Below, one piece after another: positions 1 through 8,618 of a stretch of 64,000 nt of DNA; the stretch's first letter is position 1; each line of letters begins with the position of its first letter. Made by a program: the position numbers and the translations under genes. Below the pieces are notes generated by a model, which had not been told where the DNA came from, ran no database searches, and saw only the letters and a program-made list of their open reading frames with translations. Location of the stretch: contig CALKBZ010000005.1 of the NCBI GenBank assembly GCA_937775295.1, positions 62,001-126,000 of the forward strand, in the 5' to 3' direction. The stretch is from an uncultured Opitutales bacterium (GTDB taxonomy: Bacteria > Verrucomicrobiota > Verrucomicrobiia > Opitutales > Coraliomargaritaceae).

Positions 1-1112
1 TTGTTACCGCACAAGTTTAAGCAGCGCATGGCATCGTCTTCCATTGGATAAACCAGGCGTACGCCGTTGGCGAATTCACAATGGCCGAGCTGAATAGCTG
101 CGAAGAATTTGGGTAGATCTTCGGGGGGCACAGTGAGGTCGGCATCAAGGATCATGATGATGTCGCCGGTGGCTTTTGCATAGCCGAGGCGCATAGCGTC
201 GCCCTTGCCTTTACCGGGTTGCTGGTAGGCTTTGATGTCACGCTCAGGGTACTTCTCGATGCAGGAATTGATCATCTCCCAAGTAGCATCTTGAGAGTTG
301 CCTTCGACAAAAATTATTTCGGTGGATTGCCCCATTTTGGGTGTGCGCTGGATCGCTGCCTCGATATTGCCCGATTCATTGCGAGCAGGTATGATGACGG
401 TCACGCTGAGGCTGTCGGCTGGTTTGGCTGCTTGCTTGGGGCGTGCGACAAAAAACAGGCTTAGGCACGCGAACGGCAGCAGTGGGGCGATGAATCTATT
501 GATTAGGCTGCCGAGGCCGCAGAGTTCGTGGGGCACGAGGATACGCGCATCGGAGCGCACCATTTCCCAACCTGCGAGGTCGAGTAGGTTGCGCAAATCG
601 TCTGAGGAAAGCCAGTTTTGCTGAGGGCGTTTGGGTTTAAGGCCGAGTAATGTGCAGAGTCCTAGAATGGGTCGCCACAATGTGTTGTGAATGTTTAGCA
701 CTAAGCGCGTTGCGGGAGTGGCTGCGTGGTGACTATTTTCAAGGATTTGTTGGACGTCGGCAGCTTCATTCAGCGTGTCGGATAGCAATAGGTAGTCGTA
801 TGTCTGATCAAAGGTTGCTGTCTCGCCGGCTGCGCAGCTGAATTGCGCCTGTGGCAGGTGTTGCTTCGCGGCGTTGACTTGCTCCTCGACTAGATCGATG
901 CCGGCGAGCGTGCGATTTGGTAGGTGTTGAAGCAGATCGCCTGAACCGCAGCCGATTTCAAGCACACTGCTGCCCTCGGGGATTAGAAAGCGATAGTAGT
1001 TCCCCAAGATGCGTCGGTAGGCGTGGCTCCATGCACTGGTAGGGCGTAGCTCGGTGTAGTGCGATTTGAGGCGGCTCCATGTGTGCTCGAGTATTTTTGA
1101 AGTCGTGAACAT
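1..1112 (-). CDS. SAM methyltransferase / GT2 glycosyltransferase fusion, 3' end cut by window edge
   Basis: Reverse-strand frame open from an ATG at 1112 to the window edge (370 codons, no stop seen). Residues about 48-60 carry a class I methyltransferase motif I (LEIGCGSGD), followed by an acidic strand end (GIDLVEEQ). A hydrophobic stretch lies at about 208-223. From about residue 237 a family 2 glycosyltransferase domain begins (VIIPARNE, later ILDADLTVP with the DxD-like metal site). The first domain probably methylates a small molecule or lipid-linked sugar and the second transfers a sugar, but the substrates are unknown. The two domains are in one uninterrupted frame, so this is a fusion rather than two genes. 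It diverges from the sugar kinase gene. Confidence 0.85.
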   Translation of the reverse strand, partial: MFTTSKILEHTWSRLKSHYTELRPTSAWSHAYRRILGNYYRFLIPEGSSVLEIGCGSGDLLQHLPNRTLAGIDLVEEQVNAAKQHLPQAQFSCAAGETATFDQTYDYLLLSDTLNEAADVQQILENSHHAATPATRLVLNIHNTLWRPILGLCTLLGLKPKRPQQNWLSSDDLRNLLDLAGWEMVRSDARILVPHELCGLGSLINRFIAPLLPFACLSLFFVARPKQAAKPADSLSVTVIIPARNESGNIEAAIQRTPKMGQSTEIIFVEGNSQDATWEMINSCIEKYPERDIKAYQQPGKGKGDAMRLGYAKATGDIIMILDADLTVPPEDLPKFFAAIQLGHCEFANGVRLVYPMEDDAMRCLNLCGN

Positions 1113-1243
1113 GGTTTGTCTGTTAAAACATGAAGTCTCGCGCAGGTCGATTGTGATTTTTGGCGACGGCAATCGTGCGGCTGTGCCGCGCGTTTAAAGA
1201 TGTGGTTGCGTGGAAGTCACGTGTACTTAGTTATATCGGCATC

Positions 1244-2188
1244 ATGTCTGTGGAATCACCTATTGTAACTATTACTTTAAACCCTGCGATCGATCAGACG
1301 GTTTTTGTCGATCAGTTGGTTCCGGGAACGGTGCATCGGGTGAGTCAGTCGCGCCGTCAAGCGGGCGGTAAAGGAGTCAATGTGGCGACGATGTTGGCAC
1401 TCGGTGGTGCGGAAGTGGTGGCTTCGGGTTTTTTAGGAGATGCCAACGCCACGATCTTTGAGCAACATTTCAGCGAATATGGTGTGTGTGATGCATTTAT
1501 TCGTGTCCAAGGCGAAACACGGACGGGTATTAAGATCGTGGATGCGGGGATAAATGAAACGACCGATTTAAATATGGTCGGAGCTGCGCCGACGCACGAG
1601 CAGTGCGCTGCGCTTAGAAGCTTGTTGCTAGAGCTGGCAGAGCCAGGGCGCTGGTTTTTGATTGCGGGGAGTTTACCTGACGGTGTGGAGCCTCAATTTG
1701 TGACTGAATTAATCCAAGCCTTACGCGGTACTGGCGCAAAGGTGGCAGTCGATAGTAGTGGCGCTGCGCTGAAGGCGGCGGTGGCGGCGGGAGTCGATTT
1801 GATCAAGCCGAATGAGCATGAATTGGCTGAGTTGCTGGGCGTGGAGCTAAAAGATTTTGATGCAATTGCCGCAGCGGCACGGCGACTGTGCCAAGAGTGC
1901 ATGCCGAATTTAATCGTGTCGATGGGGGGGCAAGGCGCGTTGTTTCTGACGGCTGAGGCCGAGCTGTTGGTGCGTGCACCGAGACTAAATGTGGTCAGTA
2001 CGGTGGGTGCTGGAGATGCGCTGCTGGCGGGCTATTTACACGGGCAGCAATTAGGCGAATCACTCGAAGACCGTGCGCGGCGCGCGACGGTGTATGCATG
2101 GAGTCGACTAGAGTCGCTCACGCCGACGTTGCCGCAGGGCGATGCGCTGAGCGAAAGGCTTGAGCGCGTTCGCGTTGAGGAGACATAG
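1244..2188 (+). CDS. PfkB-family hexose kinase, 1-phosphofructokinase-like
   Basis: A 314-residue cytoplasmic kinase of the FruK/LacC branch of the ribokinase (PfkB) superfamily, expected to phosphorylate a sugar phosphate such as fructose 1-phosphate with ATP. Visible motifs are the N-terminal TLNPAIDQT, the substrate/nucleotide motif GGKGVNVA near residue 40, and the C-terminal catalytic VGAGDALLAGY with the base Asp. I chose the ATG at 1244 (MSVESPIVTITLNPA) because the family begins there; the open frame extends upstream to 1160 but that part looks non-coding. No PTS or fructose regulator is adjacent, so the exact substrate is uncertain. Confidence 0.88.
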   Translation: MSVESPIVTITLNPAIDQTVFVDQLVPGTVHRVSQSRRQAGGKGVNVATMLALGGAEVVASGFLGDANATIFEQHFSEYGVCDAFIRVQGETRTGIKIVDAGINETTDLNMVGAAPTHEQCAALRSLLLELAEPGRWFLIAGSLPDGVEPQFVTELIQALRGTGAKVAVDSSGAALKAAVAAGVDLIKPNEHELAELLGVELKDFDAIAAAARRLCQECMPNLIVSMGGQGALFLTAEAELLVRAPRLNVVSTVGAGDALLAGYLHGQQLGESLEDRARRATVYAWSRLESLTPTLPQGDALSERLERVRVEET

Positions 2189-2362
2189 GCATTGCTACGC
2201 CATCTACGGCAAGCCTTCGTCTTGCCTGTGGTCAGGCAAAGAATACAGACAGGAATGTCTGTTTCACGAGGCGAAGTTCACTATTCACTTCAGAGCCGCG
2301 CGGAGCGGAGCTCTTTACGCGGTCACTCGGCGAAGGCGTCACTTCTCACTCACCAAAGGTCG
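2189..2362. repeat. Intergenic repeat cluster between the sugar kinase and rho
   Basis: Convergent spacer carrying a dispersed repeat. It opens with GCATTGCTACGCC at the kinase stop, contains GGCAAGCC-TTCGTC-type short palindromes, and has the perfect inverted repeat ACAGACA-GGAA-TGTCTGT at 2245-2262. Related pieces occur near 28053-28202 and 54599-54640. The right part (2281-2350) has small hairpin units with GAGTGA/TCACTC linkers like those at 3727-3885. No gene is supported here. Confidence 0.6.
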
Positions 2363-3508
2363 TTAGCGATCTAGTAGTTTGATGAACTCCTCGTTATTCT
2401 TGGTCTGCTCAAAGCGGTCGATCATGATCTCTGCGGCGTCTTCGATTTTCTGGCCAGCGAGCGCACGGCGCAGGAATTGAGCACCTTCTAGGTATTTCCC
2501 AGACAGGATCAATTCTTCCTTACGTGTGCCTGATGCATTCAGGTTAATCGCAGGCCAGAGGCGAAGTTCGGCTGCTTTGCGGTCGAGCACCATTTCCATG
2601 TTACCCGTACCTTTGAATTCTTGGAAAATTAGGTCATCCATTTTACTGCCGGTTTGTACCAGTGCAGTAGCAATGATGGTGAGACTGCCACCTTCTTCGC
2701 AATTGCGCGCAGCGGAGAAAAATTGACGTGGCTTTTCCAGTGCACGACTGTCGAGGCCACCAGTCATGGTGCGGCCACCTTTGCCGGATGCGGCATTGTA
2801 GGCACGGGCCAGTCGAGTGATGGAGTCGAGTAGTAGCACCACATCTTTGCCGGCTTCGACTAGATGCTTCGCGCGTTCGATCGCAAGCTCGGCGAGGCGG
2901 AGGTGGTTGGTGATTTCTTCGTCGTTGGAGGAGGCGTAGATTTCGGCATCGACGCTGCGTTTGAAATCAGTGACTTCTTCGGGGCGCTCATCGACCAGGA
3001 GCACGATGACGTGACATTCGGGATGATTCTCCATAACGCCGTGAGCGATGTCGTGTAAAATAGTGGTCTTACCCGTGCGTGGTGGGGCGACGATCAGTCC
3101 ACGGGTGCCTTTACCAATCGGGCAAAACAGATCCATAATGCGTGTGGTGACGCGACCGTCCTTGGCTTCGAGCTTAAGTTGCTCGTCAGGAGCGATGGAG
3201 ACCATCTGTTGGAATGTGTAACGACCTTTGCGCTCTTCCATTGTGGCGCCGTCGACTGTGTTAATGAAGTTGACCTTCGGATTGGGGAACCGCTCGTTGC
3301 TGATGGCGTTGCCTTCGATGAAGTGGCCTTGTTTGAGGCGAAAGCGTTTGATCAGTTCGCGTGTAACGAATGGATCGGTCGGGCGAGTTTTGCCGTTGCG
3401 GGCAGGGTCGAGGAGTTGGCCAGTCTTATTCGGGAGCATTTCCAGAATGCCGGATACGGCGATCTGATTGTCGTTGGGGGCTTCCTTTTGTGTTGCTTCG
3501 TTACTCAT
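2363..3508 (-). CDS. rho: Transcription termination factor Rho, lacking the N-terminal helical domain
   Basis: 381-residue hexameric RNA-dependent ATPase that terminates transcripts. The Walker A region reads [12 protein letters not shown] (about residue 137), the Walker B strand [16 protein letters not shown], the Q-loop/R-loop region [13 protein letters not shown], and the C-terminus [15 protein letters not shown]. Compared with E. coli Rho (419 aa) the protein starts at the equivalent of the cold-shock-like RNA-binding domain; the preceding three-helix Rho_N domain is missing. An in-frame TAA lies about 20 bp upstream of the start, so no longer N-terminus is encoded. The RNP1-like segment that is DGFGFLR in E. 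coli reads NKTGQLL here, losing both aromatic residues. Monocistronic; the upstream spacer is repeat-rich. Confidence 0.97.
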   Translation of the reverse strand: MSNEATQKEAPNDNQIAVSGILEMLPNKTGQLLDPARNGKTRPTDPFVTRELIKRFRLKQGHFIEGNAISNERFPNPKVNFINTVDGATMEERKGRYTFQQMVSIAPDEQLKLEAKDGRVTTRIMDLFCPIGKGTRGLIVAPPRTGKTTILHDIAHGVMENHPECHVIVLLVDERPEEVTDFKRSVDAEIYASSNDEEITNHLRLAELAIERAKHLVEAGKDVVLLLDSITRLARAYNAASGKGGRTMTGGLDSRALEKPRQFFSAARNCEEGGSLTIIATALVQTGSKMDDLIFQEFKGTGNMEMVLDRKAAELRLWPAINLNASGTRKEELILSGKYLEGAQFLRRALAGQKIEDAAEIMIDRFEQTKNNEEFIKLLDR

Positions 3509-4027
3509 GTTAGAGTGCCACGTATGGCGTTAGTGTGTCTTGGAGAAAGTGGCGTGCGTGCGCACGTTGCGTTGCGGGGATCGACGGTAAACTGTCCGAA
3601 GATCAGTAGGAATATCGTTGTTTCAGCTGTTTGGTGGACATCAAGTCCGTTCCAGTGTGAGCTCACGGCTGCACATGCTTTCTAAACGATATATAATTAA
3701 TTGAAGGACAAGTTAGCGGCTGTCAAGCGCAGCTTCGCTGCGCAGTGAGGCCGTGCTGCGCACGGAGTGAAGCCGTGCTGCGCACGGAGTGAGGCCGACC
3801 TTCGGTCGGGTGACGCCTGCGGCTAGTGAGAGCACGGCTCCGCCGTGAGTGAAAGTGCCATGCTACGCACTGAGTAAAAGTGAGGAGTGGGGCTCTGCGG
3901 ACGACGCGGAGGTCGTCCCTCCCGGGTACATTTCACACTACTCTCACTACAGGGCGGAGCCGAGTGCTCACTTTCACTCCGTGCGCAGCGCGGTCACTCG
4001 ACCGCAGGTCGTCTCGGCTAGGCCGAC
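3509..4027. repeat. 519-bp spacer with tandem hairpin-AGTGA array and one CTCCGY hairpin element
   Basis: From 3727 to about 3885 a series of short palindromes follow each other. Each has a 3-nt loop and a 3-7 bp stem, and each is followed by (G)AGTGA: GCGCAGC-TTC-GCTGCGC, CCGTGC-TGC-GCACGG (twice), CCGACC-TTC-GGTCGG, GCC-TGC-GGC, CACGGC-TCC-GCCGTG. On the opposite strand the same kind of units start at the gdhA stop (CGACC-TGC-GGTCG then AGTGA). At 3899-3923 there is one copy of a larger element (GGGAGG, stem, CTCCGC loop, stem) read on the minus strand. Positions 3509-3700 are expected to hold the rho promoter and leader, but I cannot pick it out. No gene supported. Confidence 0.7.
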
Positions 4028-5362
4028 TTAGGGGAAGACGCCGCGCAGCTCGTAAACCTTATCGATATGCTCGATCGCCGATGCGTAAGAGGCGATGCGC
4101 ATGTTGCAGTTCAGGCGTTTGGACATCTTTAAGACGCGCTCTGCGGAGCGGGTCATGATTTTCTTAAGACGTTCATCGACGAGTTCTTCATCCCAGGTCT
4201 CGGATTGGCGGTTTTGTTTCCACTCGAAATAACTAACAGTCACACCGCCGGCGTTGCACAGGATGGCGGGCAGCACTTCGACCCCTTTTTCGAGCAGATA
4301 GCGTTCGGCGCGTGGTGTGGTCGGGGCATTCGCACCCTCGACGAGCACTTTGCACTGCATGCGTTCGGCGTGTTCGAGATCGACCATCTGCTCCAGTGCC
4401 GCGGGAATAAATAGATCCACGGGAGTTGAATAGAAGGTTTCGTTGTTGATCGCGGTGGCATCGGCAAATCCGTGCACGCCGCCAGTGGTTTTGACGTGCT
4501 CGGCGAGCGCTTCGGCGTCGATGCCAGCTTCGTTGAGAATCGCGCCAGTATGATCCATCACTGCTTTGAGTGTGGTGCCGCGCTGTTGTAGCAACCGAGC
4601 AGTCCAAGAGCCGACATTACCGTAACCGATCAGGCTGCAGGAGACTTTGTCGAGTTCGATATTCATGCCGGGCAGCAGAGCATCGAGCACGTAGACGAGG
4701 CCTTGGCCAGTTGCTTTTTCGCGGCCTACCGAGCCACCGAATTCGAGGGGCTTACCGGTGACGACTCCGCGGGCGGTGACCTTGCTGGAGGACTCGGCAA
4801 AGTTTATATAGGTGTCGGCCATCCACGCCATGACTTGAGCGTTGGTGCCGACGTCAGGAGCGGGGATGTCGTAGTCGGGCCCGATATTGTCGCCCAGTGC
4901 CGAGGTGAGACGACGTGTCACTCGCATGAGTTCGTCCTTGCTGACGGCTCGTGGATCGATGCGCAGCGCGCCTTTGGCACCGCCGAAGGGGAGGCGGGCG
5001 AGTGCGCACTTCATGGTCATGAGCAGAGCGAGGGTTTTGACTTCGTCGAGTTTGACCTCGGGGTGGTAGCGAATTCCGCCTTTGTAGGGGCCGAGCACAT
5101 TGTTGTGTTGCACACGGTAGCCTTTAAATAGTTGCCAAGAGCCGTCATCCATTTCGACGGGGCAGTGAACCATGATTTCGTTTTTAGGCTGAGTGAGGAT
5201 TAATTTTAGCCGATGTGGTACGTCCAGAATATTAGCCGCCTCGAGCACGGATCCAATGGTTTGAAAGTAGAGATTGTGCTCATCGTAAATTTCTTCGAGT
5301 TCGTGAAAGATTTCACGGGCTGATTGGCAGGCGGGGGTATTACAAGGCTCCATTCGATGCAT
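4028..5362 (-). CDS. gdhA: Glutamate dehydrogenase (Glu/Leu/Phe/Val family)
   Basis: 444-residue oxidoreductase interconverting glutamate and 2-oxoglutarate plus ammonia with NAD(P). The N-terminal substrate domain shows GYRVQHNNVLGPYKGGIRYHP, the catalytic-lysine motif LPFGGAKGALRIDP, and PDYDIPAPDVGTN; the Rossmann domain shows IGYGNVGSWTA. Length and motif spellings resemble the GudB/RocG-type single-domain enzymes. M1 (5362) or M4 (5353) could be the start. Transcribed divergently from nuoB with about 210 bp between. The 3' end runs into the repeat spacer shared with rho. Cofactor preference cannot be read from sequence alone. Confidence 0.95.
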   Translation of the reverse strand: MHRMEPCNTPACQSAREIFHELEEIYDEHNLYFQTIGSVLEAANILDVPHRLKLILTQPKNEIMVHCPVEMDDGSWQLFKGYRVQHNNVLGPYKGGIRYHPEVKLDEVKTLALLMTMKCALARLPFGGAKGALRIDPRAVSKDELMRVTRRLTSALGDNIGPDYDIPAPDVGTNAQVMAWMADTYINFAESSSKVTARGVVTGKPLEFGGSVGREKATGQGLVYVLDALLPGMNIELDKVSCSLIGYGNVGSWTARLLQQRGTTLKAVMDHTGAILNEAGIDAEALAEHVKTTGGVHGFADATAINNETFYSTPVDLFIPAALEQMVDLEHAERMQCKVLVEGANAPTTPRAERYLLEKGVEVLPAILCNAGGVTVSYFEWKQNRQSETWDEELVDERLKKIMTRSAERVLKMSKRLNCNMRIASYASAIEHIDKVYELRGVFP

Positions 5363-5574
5363 TCTAACTGGTTGGGGAGTTCTGACAAGTCTGCTTGATA
5401 AATATTTGTGGCATTGATCGTTACCCCGAATCGGTCCTTCAATAAATTGGATATTTCTAATAGGATTAAGCCAACTTGAATTTACGATTAAGTTAAATTG
5501 TAGCTTGCATGAACAAGGGTGTGAATTAAGATCTCAACCTTTTGAGGTGTCCACTTAAGTACCTCACAATTAGC

Positions 5575-6120
5575 ATGCAAAATACAACCATAGCATACGA
5601 TAGTAAGGTCGAGGGTGAAATTATTGTCACTCAGGCGGATGCTGTAATTAACTGGATTCGCAAACACTCGGTATGGCCGATGCCGATGGGCCTCGCTTGT
5701 TGTGCGATTGAATTGATGGCCGCGGGCGGTGCGCGATTCGATATTTCCCGATTCGGAATGGAAGTGATGCGTTTTTCGCCTCGTCAGGCAGATTGCATGA
5801 TTGTTGCGGGTACGGTGACTTACAAAATGGCTGAAGTTGTGCGTCGTATTTACGATCAGATGGCTGAGCCGAAATGGGTGGTGGCGATGGGCGCTTGTGC
5901 AAGCACCGGCGGGATGTATCGCTCCTATGCGACACTGCAAGGCGTGGACCAGATTATCCCAGTAGATGTTTATGTGAGTGGTTGTCCTCCGCGTCCGGAG
6001 GCACTGCTCGATGCGATGATTAAACTGCAGGACAAGATCGGCACCGAGCGTTCGGTTAATAACTTGTTCCCTAAAAAGGCTGATTCGAAAGAAGTAGCCG
6101 GAGCTACGAAGGGAAGTTAA
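5575..6120 (+). CDS. nuoB: NADH-quinone oxidoreductase subunit B
   Basis: 181-residue peripheral-arm subunit that binds the terminal 4Fe-4S cluster N2 next to the quinone site. Cluster residues are visible in [12 protein letters not shown] (tandem cysteines), [11 protein letters not shown] and [15 protein letters not shown]. The ATG at 5575 ([11 protein letters not shown]) is preferred over a TTG at 5542. It is the first gene of the complex I operon: no nuoA precedes it, and the 210 bp to gdhA cannot hold one. The promoter of the operon should lie in 5363-5574, but I do not see clear -35/-10 boxes. Confidence 0.97.
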   Translation: MQNTTIAYDSKVEGEIIVTQADAVINWIRKHSVWPMPMGLACCAIELMAAGGARFDISRFGMEVMRFSPRQADCMIVAGTVTYKMAEVVRRIYDQMAEPKWVVAMGACASTGGMYRSYATLQGVDQIIPVDVYVSGCPPRPEALLDAMIKLQDKIGTERSVNNLFPKKADSKEVAGATKGS

Positions 6121-6123
6121 GCT

Positions 6124-6741
6124 ATGACTATCAGTGATTTGGCTCTTCTCAAAGAGCGCTTCGAAACTCTCACCGAGCGTGAGTCTTCCGACCACGTTGC
6201 TTTAAACTGCGTGTCGTCACAGCTGATCGAGGTGTGCACGGCGCTACGCGATGATTTTGGCTACGATATGTTAGTTGACGTAACTGGGATCGATTGGGAT
6301 GCGCAGAGCCCTCGCTTTACCGGAATCTACCACTTCTTTTCGACGACCAAGCACGAGTACTTACGTGTGGCAGCAGATTGCACAGATGACATTAATCCGG
6401 CACTGCCGTCGCTGACGGGTTTGTATGCTTCGGCAAACTGGCACGAACGTGAAACATACGATTTGATGGGTATTCGCTACCAAGGGCACCCAAATTTGAC
6501 ACGTATTTTGATGTGGGATGCTTATCCATACCACCCACTGCGTAAGGATTTTCCACTGGCTGGTATCGAAGTGCCACTGCCGGCTGCGGATGTCGCTGAA
6601 GTTACAGGAATGTCTGTAAAGCCTGCGCCAATGGTCGGTGGACCGTTCGTTTCTTCAGCGGATGGCCCAATGAGTCAGACTGAGCCGCGAGCTCGTGATG
6701 AGAGCTGGAATGAGAAAAAGATAAAACCCCACGGTAAATAA
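6124..6741 (+). CDS. nuoC: NADH-quinone oxidoreductase subunit C
   Basis: 205-residue 30-kDa subunit of the peripheral arm. The family signature is intact: NWHERETYDLMGIRYQGHPNLTRILMWDAYPYHPLRKDFPL. It has no cofactor and packs against NuoD. It begins 3 nt after the nuoB stop, indicating translational coupling. The C-terminus extends about 50 residues beyond the signature and is polar, ending in a lysine-rich tail. It is separate from nuoD, not the NuoCD fusion of enterobacteria. Confidence 0.97.
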   Translation: MTISDLALLKERFETLTERESSDHVALNCVSSQLIEVCTALRDDFGYDMLVDVTGIDWDAQSPRFTGIYHFFSTTKHEYLRVAADCTDDINPALPSLTGLYASANWHERETYDLMGIRYQGHPNLTRILMWDAYPYHPLRKDFPLAGIEVPLPAADVAEVTGMSVKPAPMVGGPFVSSADGPMSQTEPRARDESWNEKKIKPHGK

Positions 6742-6753
6742 GAGGATTTTTAA

Positions 6754-7992
6754 ATGGCCACTAGCAAAGAAATTTCAATTGGGGATGCCGGTGCACGCGC
6801 AAGCGAGTCTGAAGGTGAGCTGCAAGGCGAGACCATGATGCTCAACGTCGGGCCTTCACACCCGACCACGCACGGAGTGCTGCGCCTGAAGATGGAGCTC
6901 GACGGCGACGTCGTTAAGAAGTGCGAGCCTGTGCTGGGTTACCTGCACCGCGGTGATGAGAAGATCGCCGAGAACATGACTTACAATCAGTTCATTCCAT
7001 ATACGGACCGCTTGGACTACATAGCGCCGCTTTCGAACAATGTCGCATATGCGATGGCTGTTGAAAAACTAGCAAACCTCGAAGTGCCAGAACGCTGCGA
7101 GGCTATTCGGTTGCTCTGCTGCGAGTTGGCACGTGTCTCTTCCCATTTATTGGGAGTTGGCGTGTACGGAATGGATGCAGGTGCATGGACGGTATTTATG
7201 TATACCTTCACTGAGCGTGAAAAACTTTACACGCTGTTCGAGGAATTGACCGGCGCACGTTTTACTACTAGCTACACACGTATCGGCGGTGTCGCACGCG
7301 ACATTCCTGAGGGCTGGTTGGGCCGTGTGCTTGAATTCTGTAAGGGCGTGTTGCCCGTGCTTGATCAAGTTGATAAGCTGCTGACTCGTAATCGTATCTT
7401 CATGGACCGTACCGTCGGTATCGGCACGATTTCGAAAGAAGACGCGCTTGCTTACGGTCTGACTGGTCCGAATCTTCGCGCCTGTGGCGTGGATCTTGAT
7501 TTACGTAAGGATAAGCCATACTTGGGCTATGAAAACTACGATTTCGAAGTGCCGATTGGCACCAACGGAGATTGTTACGATCGCTATTTGATGCGCGCGG
7601 AGGAGATTCGCCAAAGTGTGGGAATTATCCGCCAGTGCATCGGTAAATTCCCAGAAGGCTCCTATTATGCGGAAGACGCGAAGAAGATCTTTGCTCCGCA
7701 GAAGGCTAAAGTGCTCACCAGCATGGAGGAACTGATTCAGAACTTTATGATTGTGACGGAAGGACCGCAGATTCCAGCGGGCGAAGTGTATTTCGAAGCC
7801 GAAAACCCGAAAGGTGCACTAGGCTTTTTCATTCACTCAAAGGGTGGCGGTGTGCCCTATCGCATGAAGATCCGCGGCCCGTCATTCTGTAATCTGAGTA
7901 TCCTCGATAAACTCATTCCAGGCCACTTTCTTACCGACATCACTGTGATCCTCGGCTCGCTCGACTTCGTGATGGGAGAGTGTGATCGATAG
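6754..7992 (+). CDS. nuoD: NADH-quinone oxidoreductase subunit D
   Basis: 412-residue 49-kDa subunit forming the quinone-binding pocket with NuoB. The hallmark LNVGPSHPTTHGVLRL lies near residue 30; GYLHRGDEKIAE and the conserved C-terminus ILGSLDFVMGECDR follow. A purine-rich AGAGGA sits about 8 nt before the ATG at 6754, a usable ribosome binding site. About 25 extra polar residues precede the first conserved motif. Confidence 0.97.
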   Translation: MATSKEISIGDAGARASESEGELQGETMMLNVGPSHPTTHGVLRLKMELDGDVVKKCEPVLGYLHRGDEKIAENMTYNQFIPYTDRLDYIAPLSNNVAYAMAVEKLANLEVPERCEAIRLLCCELARVSSHLLGVGVYGMDAGAWTVFMYTFTEREKLYTLFEELTGARFTTSYTRIGGVARDIPEGWLGRVLEFCKGVLPVLDQVDKLLTRNRIFMDRTVGIGTISKEDALAYGLTGPNLRACGVDLDLRKDKPYLGYENYDFEVPIGTNGDCYDRYLMRAEEIRQSVGIIRQCIGKFPEGSYYAEDAKKIFAPQKAKVLTSMEELIQNFMIVTEGPQIPAGEVYFEAENPKGALGFFIHSKGGGVPYRMKIRGPSFCNLSILDKLIPGHFLTDITVILGSLDFVMGECDR

Positions 7993-8065
7993 AACTAAAA
8001 ATAATATTAGGAATTACGAATGTTGGGTGTTTAACTACTAGCATCTGAGTTCAAACTTCTTTTAA

Positions 8066-8548
8066 ATGATGAATTTAAAATCCGAAACAATCGAAAAAAT
8101 TGATAATCTGGTGCCGCGCTATCCAACGGTGAAGAGCGCTGCGCTGCCGTTGTGCCACTTGGTGCAAGAGGATCAGGGCTATCTTTCAAACGAGTCAGTG
8201 GAGTGGATTGCAGACCGCTTAGATCTACAGCCAATCAACATCCTTGAGCTAGTCACGTTTTACCCGATGCTCCGTACCGAGCCGACAGGTAAGTATCACG
8301 TGCGTGTTTGCCGCACGCTACCTTGCGCGTTAGCCGGTTCGTATCAGACCTGTGAACGCCTCGAGAAAGAATTAAACTGTAAAGTCGGCCATACCAGCGA
8401 GGACGGTTCTGTGACACTTGATTTTGTCGAGTGCCACGCGGATTGCGGTAAAGGCCCAGTCGTGATGATCGGCGAAGACGAATACACGGATATCGATCCA
8501 GACAAGGCATCCGAGCTCGCAGCTAAAATCAAAAACGTCGAAATCTAG
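8066..8548 (+). CDS. nuoE: NADH-quinone oxidoreductase subunit E
   Basis: 160-residue thioredoxin-fold subunit of the NADH-oxidising module, carrying the 2Fe-2S cluster N1a. The cluster ligands are visible as CRTLPC (C-x4-C) and ECHADCG (C-x3-C). N-terminal helices (ALPLCHLVQEDQGYLS, LELVTFYPM) match the family. ATG at 8066, with a second Met directly after. Spacers on both sides (73 and 70 bp) are AT-rich with repeated TAATT-type words. Confidence 0.96.
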   Translation: MMNLKSETIEKIDNLVPRYPTVKSAALPLCHLVQEDQGYLSNESVEWIADRLDLQPINILELVTFYPMLRTEPTGKYHVRVCRTLPCALAGSYQTCERLEKELNCKVGHTSEDGSVTLDFVECHADCGKGPVVMIGEDEYTDIDPDKASELAAKIKNVEI

Positions 8549-8618
8549 TCGTTTTTTTATTCCTAATTTTTAATTTCTAATTGCTTCGCCATTTCCGGCA
8601 GGCCTCCATCTCATTCAC

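Noticed and set aside
3179-3685. 168-codon plus-strand frame over rho
   Set aside because: Shadow of rho; extends into the rho upstream region without a ribosome binding site.
3727-4024. CRISPR-like array of repeats
   Set aside because: Units are contiguous hairpins with varying stems and no spacers of constant length; no cas genes in the window.
5488-6195. Long open frame of 235 codons on the minus strand over nuoB
   Set aside because: Antisense shadow of nuoB; composition is His/Arg/Ser-rich and matches no family, while nuoB has all cluster residues.
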